NCBI RefSeq assembly: GCF_020734105.1
Contig: NZ_JAJAFR010000015.1
Span: forward strand, 1-64,000
Reading direction: 5' to 3'
DNA: 64,000 bases
Origin: Alkalihalobacillus deserti
GTDB lineage: Bacteria > Bacillota > Bacilli > Bacillales > Bacillaceae_D
Shown: positions 42,104 to 51,179 of the stretch, one piece after another
Position numbering within the stretch: the first letter of the stretch is position 1
How the letters are laid out: the number at the start of each line of letters is the position of its first letter
Translations under genes and position numbers: made by a program
Notes under the pieces: generated by a model
What the model saw: only the letters and a program-made list of their open reading frames with translations
What the model was told of the DNA's origin: nothing
Database searches by the model: none

Positions 42104-43336
42104 ATGAATGACACTAAAGTTAGAAATATCCCTTTCTCTCCGCCGGACATTACAGATGCGGAAATTGAAGAAGTCATAAAAGCATTAAAGTCTGGATGGA
42201 TTACAACTGGACCTAGAACAAAAGAATTTGAAAAGAGAATAGCTGAATATGTCGGAACGAATAAAGCTGTTTGTTTAAATTCAGCTACAGCAGCGATGGA
42301 ACTTACTTTACGCATTTTAGGAATTGGACCGGGTGATGAAGTAATAACATCAGCCTATACTTACACGGCGTCTGCTTCAATTATAGATCATGTAGGTGCC
42401 AAAATAGTACTAGTTGATACCGCACCAGACTCCTTTGAAATGGACTATTCAAAGCTTGCAGACGCGATCACAGAGAAGACGAAGGCTATAATTCCTGTAG
42501 ATATTGCTGGGAAGATGTGTGATTACGATGAAATTTATAAAATAGTTGAAAATAAAAAAGAACTATTTAAAGCAAAAAATGACCTTCAAAAGTTATTTAA
42601 TAGAGTAATAGTAATGACTGATGCAGCCCATGCTTTTGGAGCTGAAAGAAAAGGTTTAAAATGTGGGCAAGTAGCAGACTTTACCTGCTTTTCTTTTCAT
42701 GCGGTAAAGAATTTGACAACTGCTGAAGGTGGAGCAGTTGTGTGGCAAAGTATTGAAGGTCTAGATGAGGAATGGCTATATAAACAGTATATGCTCTATA
42801 GTTTGCATGGGCAATCGAAAGATGCACTAGCGAAAACGAAAATAGGTGCATGGGAATATGACATTGTATATCCAGCTTATAAATGTAATATGACTGATGT
42901 AATGGCTGGTATTGGTTTAATTCAGTTAAATAGATATGAAGATTTGATGAATAGACGTAGAGAAATTATTGAGATGTATGATAAAGCACTTTTACCATTA
43001 GGTATTAAAACCATACAGCATTATGCTCATGACTATTCCTCATCAGGGCATCTTTATTTGGCGAGGATTCCCGGAATAGGAGAAGCTGAAAGAAATGAAA
43101 TAATTTATATTTTAGCTGAAGCAGGAGTGGCAAGTAATGTTCACTATAAACCACTTCCGATGTTTACGGCTTATAAAAATTTAGGGTTTGATATTAAAAA
43201 CTATCCAAATGCTTATGGTATGTATGAAAATGAGATTACACTTCCCTTAAATACTATAATGAGTGATGAAGATGTTGAGTATGTAATTGAAAAATTGAAG
43301 GAAATTGTAGTAGGAGATTTAAAAGTTTATAAATGA
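42104..43336 (+). CDS. DegT/DnrJ/EryC1-family PLP aminotransferase (EpsN/PglE-like)
   Basis: 410 aa from ATG 42104 (GTGAGG nine bases upstream; the GTG five codons earlier overlaps it). Fold-type I sugar aminotransferase: the PLP lysine is Lys202 in SFHAVKNLTTAEGG, Asp in MTDAAHAFGA holds the pyridine nitrogen. It would transaminate the 4-keto sugar made by the 39108 enzyme to a 4-amino sugar. It begins a same-strand run that continues to 61610 with small gaps. Compared with the WecE-like enzyme at 53109 it is more divergent and longer by an insertion (about 145-168). Confidence 0.92.
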   Translation: MNDTKVRNIPFSPPDITDAEIEEVIKALKSGWITTGPRTKEFEKRIAEYVGTNKAVCLNSATAAMELTLRILGIGPGDEVITSAYTYTASASIIDHVGAKIVLVDTAPDSFEMDYSKLADAITEKTKAIIPVDIAGKMCDYDEIYKIVENKKELFKAKNDLQKLFNRVIVMTDAAHAFGAERKGLKCGQVADFTCFSFHAVKNLTTAEGGAVVWQSIEGLDEEWLYKQYMLYSLHGQSKDALAKTKIGAWEYDIVYPAYKCNMTDVMAGIGLIQLNRYEDLMNRRREIIEMYDKALLPLGIKTIQHYAHDYSSSGHLYLARIPGIGEAERNEIIYILAEAGVASNVHYKPLPMFTAYKNLGFDIKNYPNAYGMYENEITLPLNTIMSDEDVEYVIEKLKEIVVGDLKVYK

Positions 43337-43456
43337 TGTCAAAGTTTAAATGAACTCGAAATTATGGAAAATGAATACTAGTATTCAAATTAGGTGATTA
43401 GTGACTTTAAAACAAATTCATTCTATAAATAGTACAACCGAAAGTGAGCTGTAAAT

Positions 43457-44065
43457 ATGTATATAAAGTTATATAAGAGATTAATAGATATTCTTTTGTC
43501 AGTTTTCGGATTTATCCTCATTTCACCGCTTTTTTTGTTAGTAGCACTATTAATTCACTTCGAGGATAGAGGTCCTATTTTTTATAACGCTAACAGACTA
43601 GGTAGAAATGGTAAAGTATTCAAAATGTACAAATTCCGTTCTATGAAAAGTAATGCTCCTGATATAAGAAATGAAGATGGTTCTACTTTTAATTCTGAAT
43701 GTGATATGAGAGTTACAAAAATAGGGAAGATTATTCGTAAGGCAAGCATTGATGAATTACCACAATTGTTGAATGTAATAAAAGGTGATATGAGTTTAAT
43801 CGGACCAAGACCCGATTTACCTGAAGCTTTAAATATATATAGTGATGTGGAAAGGAAAAAATTAACTGTCAGACCAGGGATAACGGGGTATAACCAAGCT
43901 TATTATAGAAATTCAAACTCTCAAAGTGAAAAGTTTAAGAATGATATTTTTTATGTAGACAACATTTCATTTAACATGGATTTTAAAATATTATTTATAA
44001 CTATTAAAAATGTTTTAGCACGGAAAAATATAAATAATGCAAAAAAACCAGTTGTAAAAAATTAA
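43457..44065 (+). CDS. Undecaprenyl-phosphate sugar phosphotransferase (EpsL/PglC type)
   Basis: 202 aa with one N-terminal membrane helix (about 8-30). Motifs of the short monotopic phosphoglycosyl transferases are intact: FKMYKFRSMKSNAPD, DELPQLLNVIKGDMSLIGPR (catalytic Asp-Glu nearby) and RPGITGYNQAYYRN. It transfers a sugar-1-phosphate from UDP-sugar to undecaprenyl phosphate, starting the repeat unit. By length and neighbours it is like PglC/EpsL, which prefers UDP-diNAc-bacillosamine. Confidence 0.92.
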   Translation: MYIKLYKRLIDILLSVFGFILISPLFLLVALLIHFEDRGPIFYNANRLGRNGKVFKMYKFRSMKSNAPDIRNEDGSTFNSECDMRVTKIGKIIRKASIDELPQLLNVIKGDMSLIGPRPDLPEALNIYSDVERKKLTVRPGITGYNQAYYRNSNSQSEKFKNDIFYVDNISFNMDFKILFITIKNVLARKNINNAKKPVVKN

Positions 44066-44116
44066 TATAAAATTCAATGTACTCGCTATGGAGAATAATA
44101 TATTGGAGATGTTTAT

Positions 44117-44632
44117 ATGATTGTTGGTGAAAAAGTTACACTAAGAGCGCTTAATCAAAAAGATTTTGAACAAATACTTGAATGGGTTAATAATCCAAAA
44201 TTGAAGTATTTAACTGGCACACTTTATCCAGTTTCAGAAATTGAGCATGAAACATGGTTTAAGAACAAAATATTGGATAATAAAGGAAAAATATTCGGGA
44301 TACAGGATAAGCCGAATAGCCAACTAATTGGTATTATAGGTTTAAAAAACATGGACTTTATTAATAGAAATACTGAGCTATATATTTATATAGGGGATGA
44401 AAATTATTGGGGAAAGGGGCTAGGAACAGAGGCTACTAGCTTAATAGCAAAATTTGTTTTTAATGAATTAAATTTTCATAGGATTTATTTATCGGTTTTT
44501 TCTTATAATGAACGAGCAATAAGTTCATATGAAAAAGCTGGTTTTAAAAAAGAGGGCGTTATGAAAGAAAGTCTTTTTAAATCTGGTACCTATCATGATA
44601 TTGTATTAATGGCATTAATTAACAAGGGGTAA
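44117..44632 (+). CDS. GNAT-family N-acetyltransferase (RimJ/RimL-like)
   Basis: 171 aa GNAT with acetyl-CoA-binding motif A in NYWGKGLGTEATSLIAKFVF and motif B in IYLSVFSYNERAISSYEKAG. ATG start with TTGGAGA upstream. In the locus it lies between the initiating transferase and an ATP-grasp enzyme; in eps and pgl clusters the 4-amino sugar is acetylated by a left-handed beta-helix enzyme (EpsM/PglD), which is absent here. This GNAT, like PseH of the pseudaminic acid pathway, could do that step (inference). Confidence 0.88.
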   Translation: MIVGEKVTLRALNQKDFEQILEWVNNPKLKYLTGTLYPVSEIEHETWFKNKILDNKGKIFGIQDKPNSQLIGIIGLKNMDFINRNTELYIYIGDENYWGKGLGTEATSLIAKFVFNELNFHRIYLSVFSYNERAISSYEKAGFKKEGVMKESLFKSGTYHDIVLMALINKG

Positions 44633-44656
44633 TCTATACTAAAAAGGAGTTGTACA

Positions 44657-45877
44657 ATGGTAAATAAAAAAATTATGATTCTTGGAGCAAGTATATTACA
44701 ACTTCCTGCCATATTAAAATCTAAAAGCATGGGGTTACAAGTTATAGCTGTAGATATGGATAAAAATGCTATTGGGTTTAAACATTCAGATGTTTGTCTT
44801 AATATCAGTACGGTAGACATTCCTAAAGTGATTCAAGCCGCAAAAGAGTTTGAAATTAATGGTATTTTTACTCTTGCGAGTGATAAACCAATGCGTACGG
44901 TGGCGGCTGTATCAGAAGAATTAAATATAATTGGCATAAATAGAGAAACAGCTATTAATGTAACAAATAAAGCTGAAATGAGAAAAGTGTTGAGGGAAAA
45001 GGATGTTCCTGTACCTGCATTTTTTAAAATTGAAACATGGAGTGAATATATTAGCGCTGTTAAGAGTTTTAAAAACAGATTTATTGTAAAGCCTGCTGAT
45101 AATTCGGGGAGTCGTGGGATATTTTTGATAGAAGATATTAATAACAAAGAGAATATTGCTTATGCATTCAATTATAGTAAAGAAAATTCTCATAGCGGTG
45201 AAATAGTAGTAGAAGAATTTATGAACGGGCGGGAGGTAAGTGTTGAAACTTTAAGTTTTGATGGGAACAATCATATTATTGCAATTACAGACAAAGTGAC
45301 AACTGGTCCCCCTAAATTTGTAGAAATGGGACATTCTATACCTTCACAATTGTCTAATCAAACAAAAGCGGAAATAGAAAAAGTTGTTAGTGAAGCATTA
45401 AATGCTGTAGGACTTACAACTGGTCCTTCTCATACAGAAGTTATCATTACAGAAGACGGTCCTAAAATTGTAGAATTAGGTGCTAGGTTGGGAGGAGATA
45501 ATATCACAACACATTTAGTACCTCTTTCAACAGGAGTAGATATGGTTAGGTGTTGTATTGAAATAGCAATGGGTAAAAAGCCATTTTTAAATAGTAGAGT
45601 TGAAATGGGTTCTGCAATACAATATTTTAACCAAGGTGAAGGTATAATACGAAATATTAAGGGACTTGATGATGCCAAGAAAATACCAGGTGTAGAGGAA
45701 ATTTATTTCATGAAAAATATCAATGATAAAGTTGTTGAAATCTCTAGTAGTGTAGATAGATTAGGATATGTTATTGCAAAGGCAAATACAGCGACTGAAG
45801 CAATAGATGTTTGTGAAAAAGCTAGAAAGAGGCTATACATTGATATACAAAAGCCTGAAATATATGAAAGGACTTGA
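44657..45877 (+). CDS. ATP-grasp domain ligase
   Basis: 406 aa. N-terminal pre-ATP-grasp Rossmann-like domain (KIMILGASILQLPAI, about 5-100), central ATP-grasp fold (about 115-310) with FIVKPADNSGSRGIF (ATP-binding lysine), VVEEFMNGREVSVETL and metal-binding PKIVELGARLGGDNITTHL. It is related to carbamoyl-phosphate synthase large-subunit-like and amino-acid ligase proteins. Enzymes of this class form amide or peptide bonds; here it may attach an amino acid to an amino or carboxyl group on a sugar, since the cluster makes both amino sugars and uronic acids. ATG with AAAGGAG upstream. Confidence 0.88.
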   Translation: MVNKKIMILGASILQLPAILKSKSMGLQVIAVDMDKNAIGFKHSDVCLNISTVDIPKVIQAAKEFEINGIFTLASDKPMRTVAAVSEELNIIGINRETAINVTNKAEMRKVLREKDVPVPAFFKIETWSEYISAVKSFKNRFIVKPADNSGSRGIFLIEDINNKENIAYAFNYSKENSHSGEIVVEEFMNGREVSVETLSFDGNNHIIAITDKVTTGPPKFVEMGHSIPSQLSNQTKAEIEKVVSEALNAVGLTTGPSHTEVIITEDGPKIVELGARLGGDNITTHLVPLSTGVDMVRCCIEIAMGKKPFLNSRVEMGSAIQYFNQGEGIIRNIKGLDDAKKIPGVEEIYFMKNINDKVVEISSSVDRLGYVIAKANTATEAIDVCEKARKRLYIDIQKPEIYERT

Positions 45878-45881
45878 ATAT

Positions 45882-47108
45882 ATGAAATTACTTGTAGTAT
45901 TAGAACATCGATTCTTTCAAGATTCTGATGGGGCAGTATATTGTGAACGGGTTGTTGATTACAATTTTATAAAAAGATATTTAAATGTATTTGAAGAAGT
46001 AGTTGTTTGTGGAAGGTTTAAAACTACTGATACTTCTATTAATAGAAGGTTACGTGTTGATGGTGAAAATGTTTCATTTGTGAAGTTACCAGATTTCAAA
46101 GGTCCTTTAGAAATGGCCTTTAAGTATTTAGTGACAAGAGGAATTGTTAATAGTGCTATTAAGGACTGTGATGCTGTCTTGTTAAGAGCACCCAGTCCAA
46201 CTTCTTTTATTTCACTATCTGCTTTGAAAAAAGAAAATACACCTTTTGCTGTAGAAATGGCCGCTAATCCAAGAACAGCTCTAAACGCAACTACAGAAAA
46301 AAGCATTTTAAAACGTATTGCATATCGATTTATACAATTAGTTTGGATTAAGCATGCAAAAAATGTTTGTATGTCCGCTAATGGAGTTTCGTATGTAACA
46401 GAACATGCTCTACAGAAAGAGTATCCTTGTCGTGCTGAAGTGTATGGCGAATCTGAAAGATTCTTTGAAGATTCCTATTCAACTATTAACTTAAAAAGCT
46501 CACATTTTTGCTCAAAGAAAAAGCAGAAACCTCAAAATTCAATTTTTACTATTTGCCATACTGGTTATATGGACGGAACCACAAAAGGGCATATTACAGT
46601 ATTAGATACTTTAAATGTTCTTTTAAAAAGAGGGTATATAGTTAATGTGAAATTTATAGGTTCAGGCGACTTATTAGAATCATTTAAAGATTATGCAAAG
46701 AAGCTAGGGATTAATGAGAATGTTAAATTTGTAGGCAATCTTTATGGATATAGTGAAGTTCAAAAAGAATTATTGGCATCTGATATGTTCTTATTTCCAA
46801 CTATGTCTGAAGGATTACCAAGATCATTAATTGAAGCAATGGCAAATAGATTACCATGTGTATCAAGTCCAGTAGATGGTATTCCAGAGTTGCTTAATTC
46901 AAAATTCTTAGCTCCAAATAATTCTCCTGAAGAAATTGCACAAATAGTTGAATATTTAATAGATAATCCAAGTGTAAGGGAAAAAGCAGCTCAAGATAAC
47001 TATAATAAATCTAAAGAATATGAAGAAGCTGTATTAACACCACGTAGAAATAGATTTTATACAAAGTTATATAATCTTGCACTCAACAAAAATTTGATAA
47101 ACAACTAA
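45882..47108 (+). CDS. Glycosyltransferase, family 4 type
   Basis: 408 aa from ATG 45882, five bases after the previous stop; AAAGGA is inside that gene's end. The open frame reaching back to 45807 overlaps the ATP-grasp gene and is rejected. GT-B fold: the C-terminal half has ICHTGYMDGTTKGHITVLD, FIGSGDLLESF, FVGNLYGYSEVQKELLASDM and the nucleotide-sugar-binding FPTMSEGLPRSLIEAMANRL. Cytosolic face of the membrane; adds a sugar to the lipid-linked repeat. Acceptor and donor unknown. Confidence 0.9.
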   Translation: MKLLVVLEHRFFQDSDGAVYCERVVDYNFIKRYLNVFEEVVVCGRFKTTDTSINRRLRVDGENVSFVKLPDFKGPLEMAFKYLVTRGIVNSAIKDCDAVLLRAPSPTSFISLSALKKENTPFAVEMAANPRTALNATTEKSILKRIAYRFIQLVWIKHAKNVCMSANGVSYVTEHALQKEYPCRAEVYGESERFFEDSYSTINLKSSHFCSKKKQKPQNSIFTICHTGYMDGTTKGHITVLDTLNVLLKRGYIVNVKFIGSGDLLESFKDYAKKLGINENVKFVGNLYGYSEVQKELLASDMFLFPTMSEGLPRSLIEAMANRLPCVSSPVDGIPELLNSKFLAPNNSPEEIAQIVEYLIDNPSVREKAAQDNYNKSKEYEEAVLTPRRNRFYTKLYNLALNKNLINN

Positions 47109-47186
47109 TTTTTTCTGTTAAAAATATTGCTTAAAGAAAATTAATTGAGAATAAATTAGCTAAAAATAATTGTTAGGAAGTCGCAA

Positions 47187-48341
47187 ATGAATGATAAAAA
47201 GAAGGTATTAGTTATATCATATGTATTTAGTCCGAATAACACTGTTCGGGCTTTTGTAGTTTATAAGGCACTATGTAAAAAATATGAAACAAATATATTA
47301 TACGCGGATTTCGACCATTATTCAAAAAAACATATTACTTACGATAACTCTGATTATAAAAGCATTCATGTACCAAGTTATAAAAAGAATCTATCAATAA
47401 TGCGTATGGTTTCTACTTTAATCTTTGGAGTAAAATTAAATAAAGAAATTAAAAAACTAAATCCCGATCTAGTTTATGTGATAATTCCAGCAAATAGTAG
47501 TGGCTTTTTTGTAAGCAAATTATGCAATAAATTAGGCATCCCCTGTGTAGTTGATGTCGTAGATCTACACCCTGAATCACTACCATTAAATGAGAGATTA
47601 AAAACTGTTGGAGACTTTTTTGGTCTATATTGGTGGAAAAAAATTAGAGAAGTTACAATAAAAAATGCAAATAAGGTAATTTTGGAGTGTAATTATTATA
47701 AGAAAATTATAAAAGAGGTATATCTTCCAAAAACAACTACAGTTTATTTGACTAAACAGTCTAGTACAGCTCTTACTTCGTATAATGCACTCCACAATAA
47801 TAGCATTAATATATTGTACTTAGGGTCTATAGGCCACATCTATGATTTTGAATCAATTATTTATATCTGTGAGGAGTTAAATAAAAGAAACATAGACTAC
47901 AAATTGCATATTATTGGAGATGGTGTTAAAAGGAAGTGGTTAATAGATAAACTAAAATCAAAGAAATTAAACTTCAAATACTATGGGAAAATTTACAATG
48001 AGTCAGAAAAACAAAAAATTATGGAGATTTGTGATTTTGGTTTCAATGGCTTTAAAAAAGAAACATCTGTAGGTTTGTCATATAAAAGTATTGATTATAT
48101 GGATTATGGATTAGCTTTAATTAACTCTTGTAAAGAAGATACTTGGAATTTAATTGAAGATTATGAGGCTGGTATAAACTATAATCCTGATAATTTAAAA
48201 ACTTTAGTAGATGAAATTGCAACCAAAAGTATAAATGATATTATAAAGATGAAAAAAAACTCTCGAGTATTGTTTGATAAGTTCTTTGATAAGGAAATTT
48301 TTGAGAAGAATATAAATAATCAAATTAAAGATTTATTATAA
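47187..48341 (+). CDS. Glycosyltransferase (GT-B, family 4-like)
   Basis: 384 aa, ATG with TTAGGAAG upstream. GT-B layout: N-terminal domain containing VDVVDLHPESLPLNER and C-terminal domain with ILYLGSIGHIYDFESIIYIC and LHIIGDGVKRKWLIDKLK. The C-terminal EX7E-type signature is weaker than in the neighbours (NGFKKETSVGLSYKSIDYMD), as often seen in family 4 members that use TDP- or UDP-amino sugars. Very AT-rich, like the whole 43.4-53 kb stretch. Donor unknown. Confidence 0.85.
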   Translation: MNDKKKVLVISYVFSPNNTVRAFVVYKALCKKYETNILYADFDHYSKKHITYDNSDYKSIHVPSYKKNLSIMRMVSTLIFGVKLNKEIKKLNPDLVYVIIPANSSGFFVSKLCNKLGIPCVVDVVDLHPESLPLNERLKTVGDFFGLYWWKKIREVTIKNANKVILECNYYKKIIKEVYLPKTTTVYLTKQSSTALTSYNALHNNSINILYLGSIGHIYDFESIIYICEELNKRNIDYKLHIIGDGVKRKWLIDKLKSKKLNFKYYGKIYNESEKQKIMEICDFGFNGFKKETSVGLSYKSIDYMDYGLALINSCKEDTWNLIEDYEAGINYNPDNLKTLVDEIATKSINDIIKMKKNSRVLFDKFFDKEIFEKNINNQIKDLL

Positions 48342-48396
48342 TCTATTGAGATAGAGATGTTGAACGATTAAAAAGGATAATGGGGGTTTAAATATA

Positions 48397-49509
48397 TTGA
48401 AAAAAAAGGTGTTATTCTTTTTATTTAAGTTAAATGGTGGAGGAGCAGAGAGAACAGTTGTAAATATTGTAAACAAATTAGATGAAAATAAATACGATGT
48501 AGTACTAGTCCTTGGTAATGATAAAAATAATGAATATTTAAACCTAATTTCCAAACATATTACAGTGAAATTTTTAAATTGTAATAAGTTGAGATATTGC
48601 CTGTTTAAATTAAGAAAATCAATCATTGAAGAAGAGCCCAATTTAATCTTTACCACTATGAATCCGAATAATTTAATGGTTATATTATCAAAGATAATTA
48701 GTTTGAAAAAAACTCCTGTAATAATAAGGGAGGCTAATAACAGGACTGAATCGGGGAGTGTTACATGGCTTAATAAATTTATGACAAAAGTTTTTTATAA
48801 TATCTCAGATAAGGTCGTAGCACTCTCTCAAGGTGTTAGAGAAGATTTGATTGAAAATTTTGAAGTCAATAAAGACAAAATTAAAGTAATTTATAACCCT
48901 GTTGATATTGGTTATATCAACAAAGTAAAAGATGAAGGTATTGAAGATATAGATATAGATCCAAGTCAAAAGCTAATTATTTCCGTAGGTAGATTAGAAG
49001 AACAAAAAGATTTTTCAACACTGATTAGGGCATTTAGCTTAGTAGTTAAGAAAGTTGATTCCAAGCTTATAATATTAGGTAAAGGTTCGCAAGAAAAACA
49101 ATTAAAGAGATTATGTGAAGAGTTGGATATCGCTGAGAAAGTGCTATTTCTGGGGTTTAAAGAAAACCCACAGAAATATGTCAATTTATCAGACCTATTT
49201 GTATTAACGTCGAAATGGGAAGGTTTTGGGCATGTGATAGTTGAAGCTATGGCAGTAGGTACACCTGTTATAGTTACTAATTGCAAATCTGGGCCGAATG
49301 AAATAATTAAAAATGATCAATATGGTATTTTAGCAGAAGTAGAAAATTATCAGGATATAGCAATGAAAATAATTACTCTATTAGAGGATGATGAAAGGCG
49401 CTTATATTACTCTAACAAAGGATTAGAGAGAGCTTGTGATTTTAATAGTGAAGAAATAGTTAAACAATATGAGAAGTTGTTTACCAAAGTCATTGACGGT
49501 AAGGTGTGA
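48397..49509 (+). CDS. Glycosyltransferase, family 4
   Basis: 370 aa from TTG 48397 (GGGGG upstream). Typical GT4: LFKLNGGGAERTVVNI at the N-terminus, IISVGRLEEQKDFSTLIRAF, LIILGKGSQEKQLKRL, VLFLGFKENPQKYVNLSDLF and the donor-site EX7E in SKWEGFGHVIVEAMAVGTPV. Resembles N-acetylgalactosamine or galactose transferases of capsule clusters. Its stop overlaps closely with the polymerase start (three bases apart). Confidence 0.92.
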   Translation: MKKKVLFFLFKLNGGGAERTVVNIVNKLDENKYDVVLVLGNDKNNEYLNLISKHITVKFLNCNKLRYCLFKLRKSIIEEEPNLIFTTMNPNNLMVILSKIISLKKTPVIIREANNRTESGSVTWLNKFMTKVFYNISDKVVALSQGVREDLIENFEVNKDKIKVIYNPVDIGYINKVKDEGIEDIDIDPSQKLIISVGRLEEQKDFSTLIRAFSLVVKKVDSKLIILGKGSQEKQLKRLCEELDIAEKVLFLGFKENPQKYVNLSDLFVLTSKWEGFGHVIVEAMAVGTPVIVTNCKSGPNEIIKNDQYGILAEVENYQDIAMKIITLLEDDERRLYYSNKGLERACDFNSEEIVKQYEKLFTKVIDGKV

Positions 49510-49512
49510 AAA

Positions 49513-50916
49513 ATGAATTTACATGAAAAAGAATTTAAAATAAGTTTGCCCAGAATAGTCATTGGGTTATTTTGTTCTGTACTTATATGTATCGCAGTTA
49601 TAGTAGCATATGATTACTCAGTTTCTGTTGTAGGGTTGTTTGTTTTAATTTGTTTTTTACTTATTATTTTACCTATATTTCTATTGAAAGATATTTTTCA
49701 TCCTTTTATTATTCTTGCAACTTCTACCTTATTAGCAATTATAGATTTTTTAAATAAAGACCTGATTGGAAGTCAATATCCCAACTATATAATTGTATAT
49801 TCATTAATGGTATTTATTTGTTGGTATTTATTTGTCTACTTAGGGTATCTTTTAGCTTCTAGAGAAACAATAAAAATTACTGCTAACAAAGCGACACTTC
49901 CTAAAATTAACAACCCTATAAAAATATCAATAGTGATATTAAGTACAGTTTTATTAGGCTTTGTTTATAGTATGTCAATTATGGGAGGTTTTCAAGGGAT
50001 GTTAAATGCTATGACTAATACGACAGTAGCCTATTCTGGGTTTGGTTATCTTAGGCAAGTTGTTGGGTTAGGTGGTATTGCAGCTCTATTACTACTATAT
50101 GGCGGCTATAAAAAAACTTCAATGTTAATCTTAATAGGTACAGGTGTTATGTTAACATTTTTTGGTGGTCGAGCTAATGTAATTTTAGGAACAGTTTTGC
50201 CTTATTTGATGTTATACCACTATAAAGTTAGAAGGTTTAAACTTTGGCAGCTATCGTTACTAGGGGGAATAGGTTTAATATTTGTAGAGGCTATAGGTGT
50301 CTTACGTAAAGCAAGTCAATCGCATTTTTCTATAGATAGTATGTGGGGTCTTATTACTAATGCAGCTAGTGCTACGTCTAGGGCTAATACTGTCCCACTT
50401 TTAATTGAATCATTATTGAATGGTAATGTAGATTTCCAATATGGCAAACCATTAATTAATATTATTTATGCCCCAATACCAAGAAGTATTTGGGACAATA
50501 AGCCAGAGATTATTGATGGAACAGTATTAATAGCATATGAACTAACTGGGTCTACCAGTTATGGTATGCCTGCAGGACCATACGGAGAAGCATTTTTTAA
50601 TTTTGGCTGGATAGGTGTTATATTGATGGGATTTTTGACAGGATTTATAGTAAGGAGAGTTTATAGTAAATTTGTAGTTAAAAAAATTGAAAATGCTGGT
50701 GGTATAATGGGTTTAGTTTTTTATGTCCTAATTATTCAATCGGTATTTAGTATATTCTCAACTTCGGCACAAGCAAAAATATTATGGGTTGTTGGTATTT
50801 TTACTCTAGTATATTTCTTAGACTTTGTATTTGGAATTAGATTAGCTAAAAGTCGAAAACCGTCTCAGGCTTTTTCTAATAGAGTAAATGAGACTATATT
50901 GAATTCAAATAAATAG
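49513..50916 (+). CDS. Polysaccharide repeat-unit polymerase (Wzy-like)
   Basis: 467 aa with about eleven or twelve hydrophobic segments and a long extracytoplasmic loop in the second half (about 265-345) that contains GKPLINIIYAPIPRSIWDNK and SYGMPAGPYGEAFFNFGW, a pattern of O-antigen/oligosaccharide repeat-unit polymerases. It would polymerise repeat units delivered by the flippase at 54258. Start ATG with GGTGTG upstream. Wzy proteins vary greatly in sequence so the assignment rests on topology, loop motif and context. Confidence 0.85.
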   Translation: MNLHEKEFKISLPRIVIGLFCSVLICIAVIVAYDYSVSVVGLFVLICFLLIILPIFLLKDIFHPFIILATSTLLAIIDFLNKDLIGSQYPNYIIVYSLMVFICWYLFVYLGYLLASRETIKITANKATLPKINNPIKISIVILSTVLLGFVYSMSIMGGFQGMLNAMTNTTVAYSGFGYLRQVVGLGGIAALLLLYGGYKKTSMLILIGTGVMLTFFGGRANVILGTVLPYLMLYHYKVRRFKLWQLSLLGGIGLIFVEAIGVLRKASQSHFSIDSMWGLITNAASATSRANTVPLLIESLLNGNVDFQYGKPLINIIYAPIPRSIWDNKPEIIDGTVLIAYELTGSTSYGMPAGPYGEAFFNFGWIGVILMGFLTGFIVRRVYSKFVVKKIENAGGIMGLVFYVLIIQSVFSIFSTSAQAKILWVVGIFTLVYFLDFVFGIRLAKSRKPSQAFSNRVNETILNSNK

Positions 50917-51179
50917 AAATACTATTTACTAAAATTATAATTAAAAAAGTGCATCTATAAATGTTAAGAGAAATTTATAAAACATATAGAAAAAATTCAT
51001 AATAAGAAGGAATTATCTATACAGGTGTATTTATCCAGGGAGTATTTTATCCTTACGCTCACCTATCTATTTTAAAGGGCAATTAAGATATCTGCTTTTA
51101 AATTAGGGTGGTAGGAAACTTGTCTCGTTCTCTAAGAAAGCTATTACTGAGAATATCCCAATATGGAAGGGTGAGGACT

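Noticed and set aside
45807-45881. N-terminal extension of the first glycosyltransferase
   Set aside because: Lies within the end of the ATP-grasp gene and is not glycosyltransferase-like; the ATG at 45882 fits.
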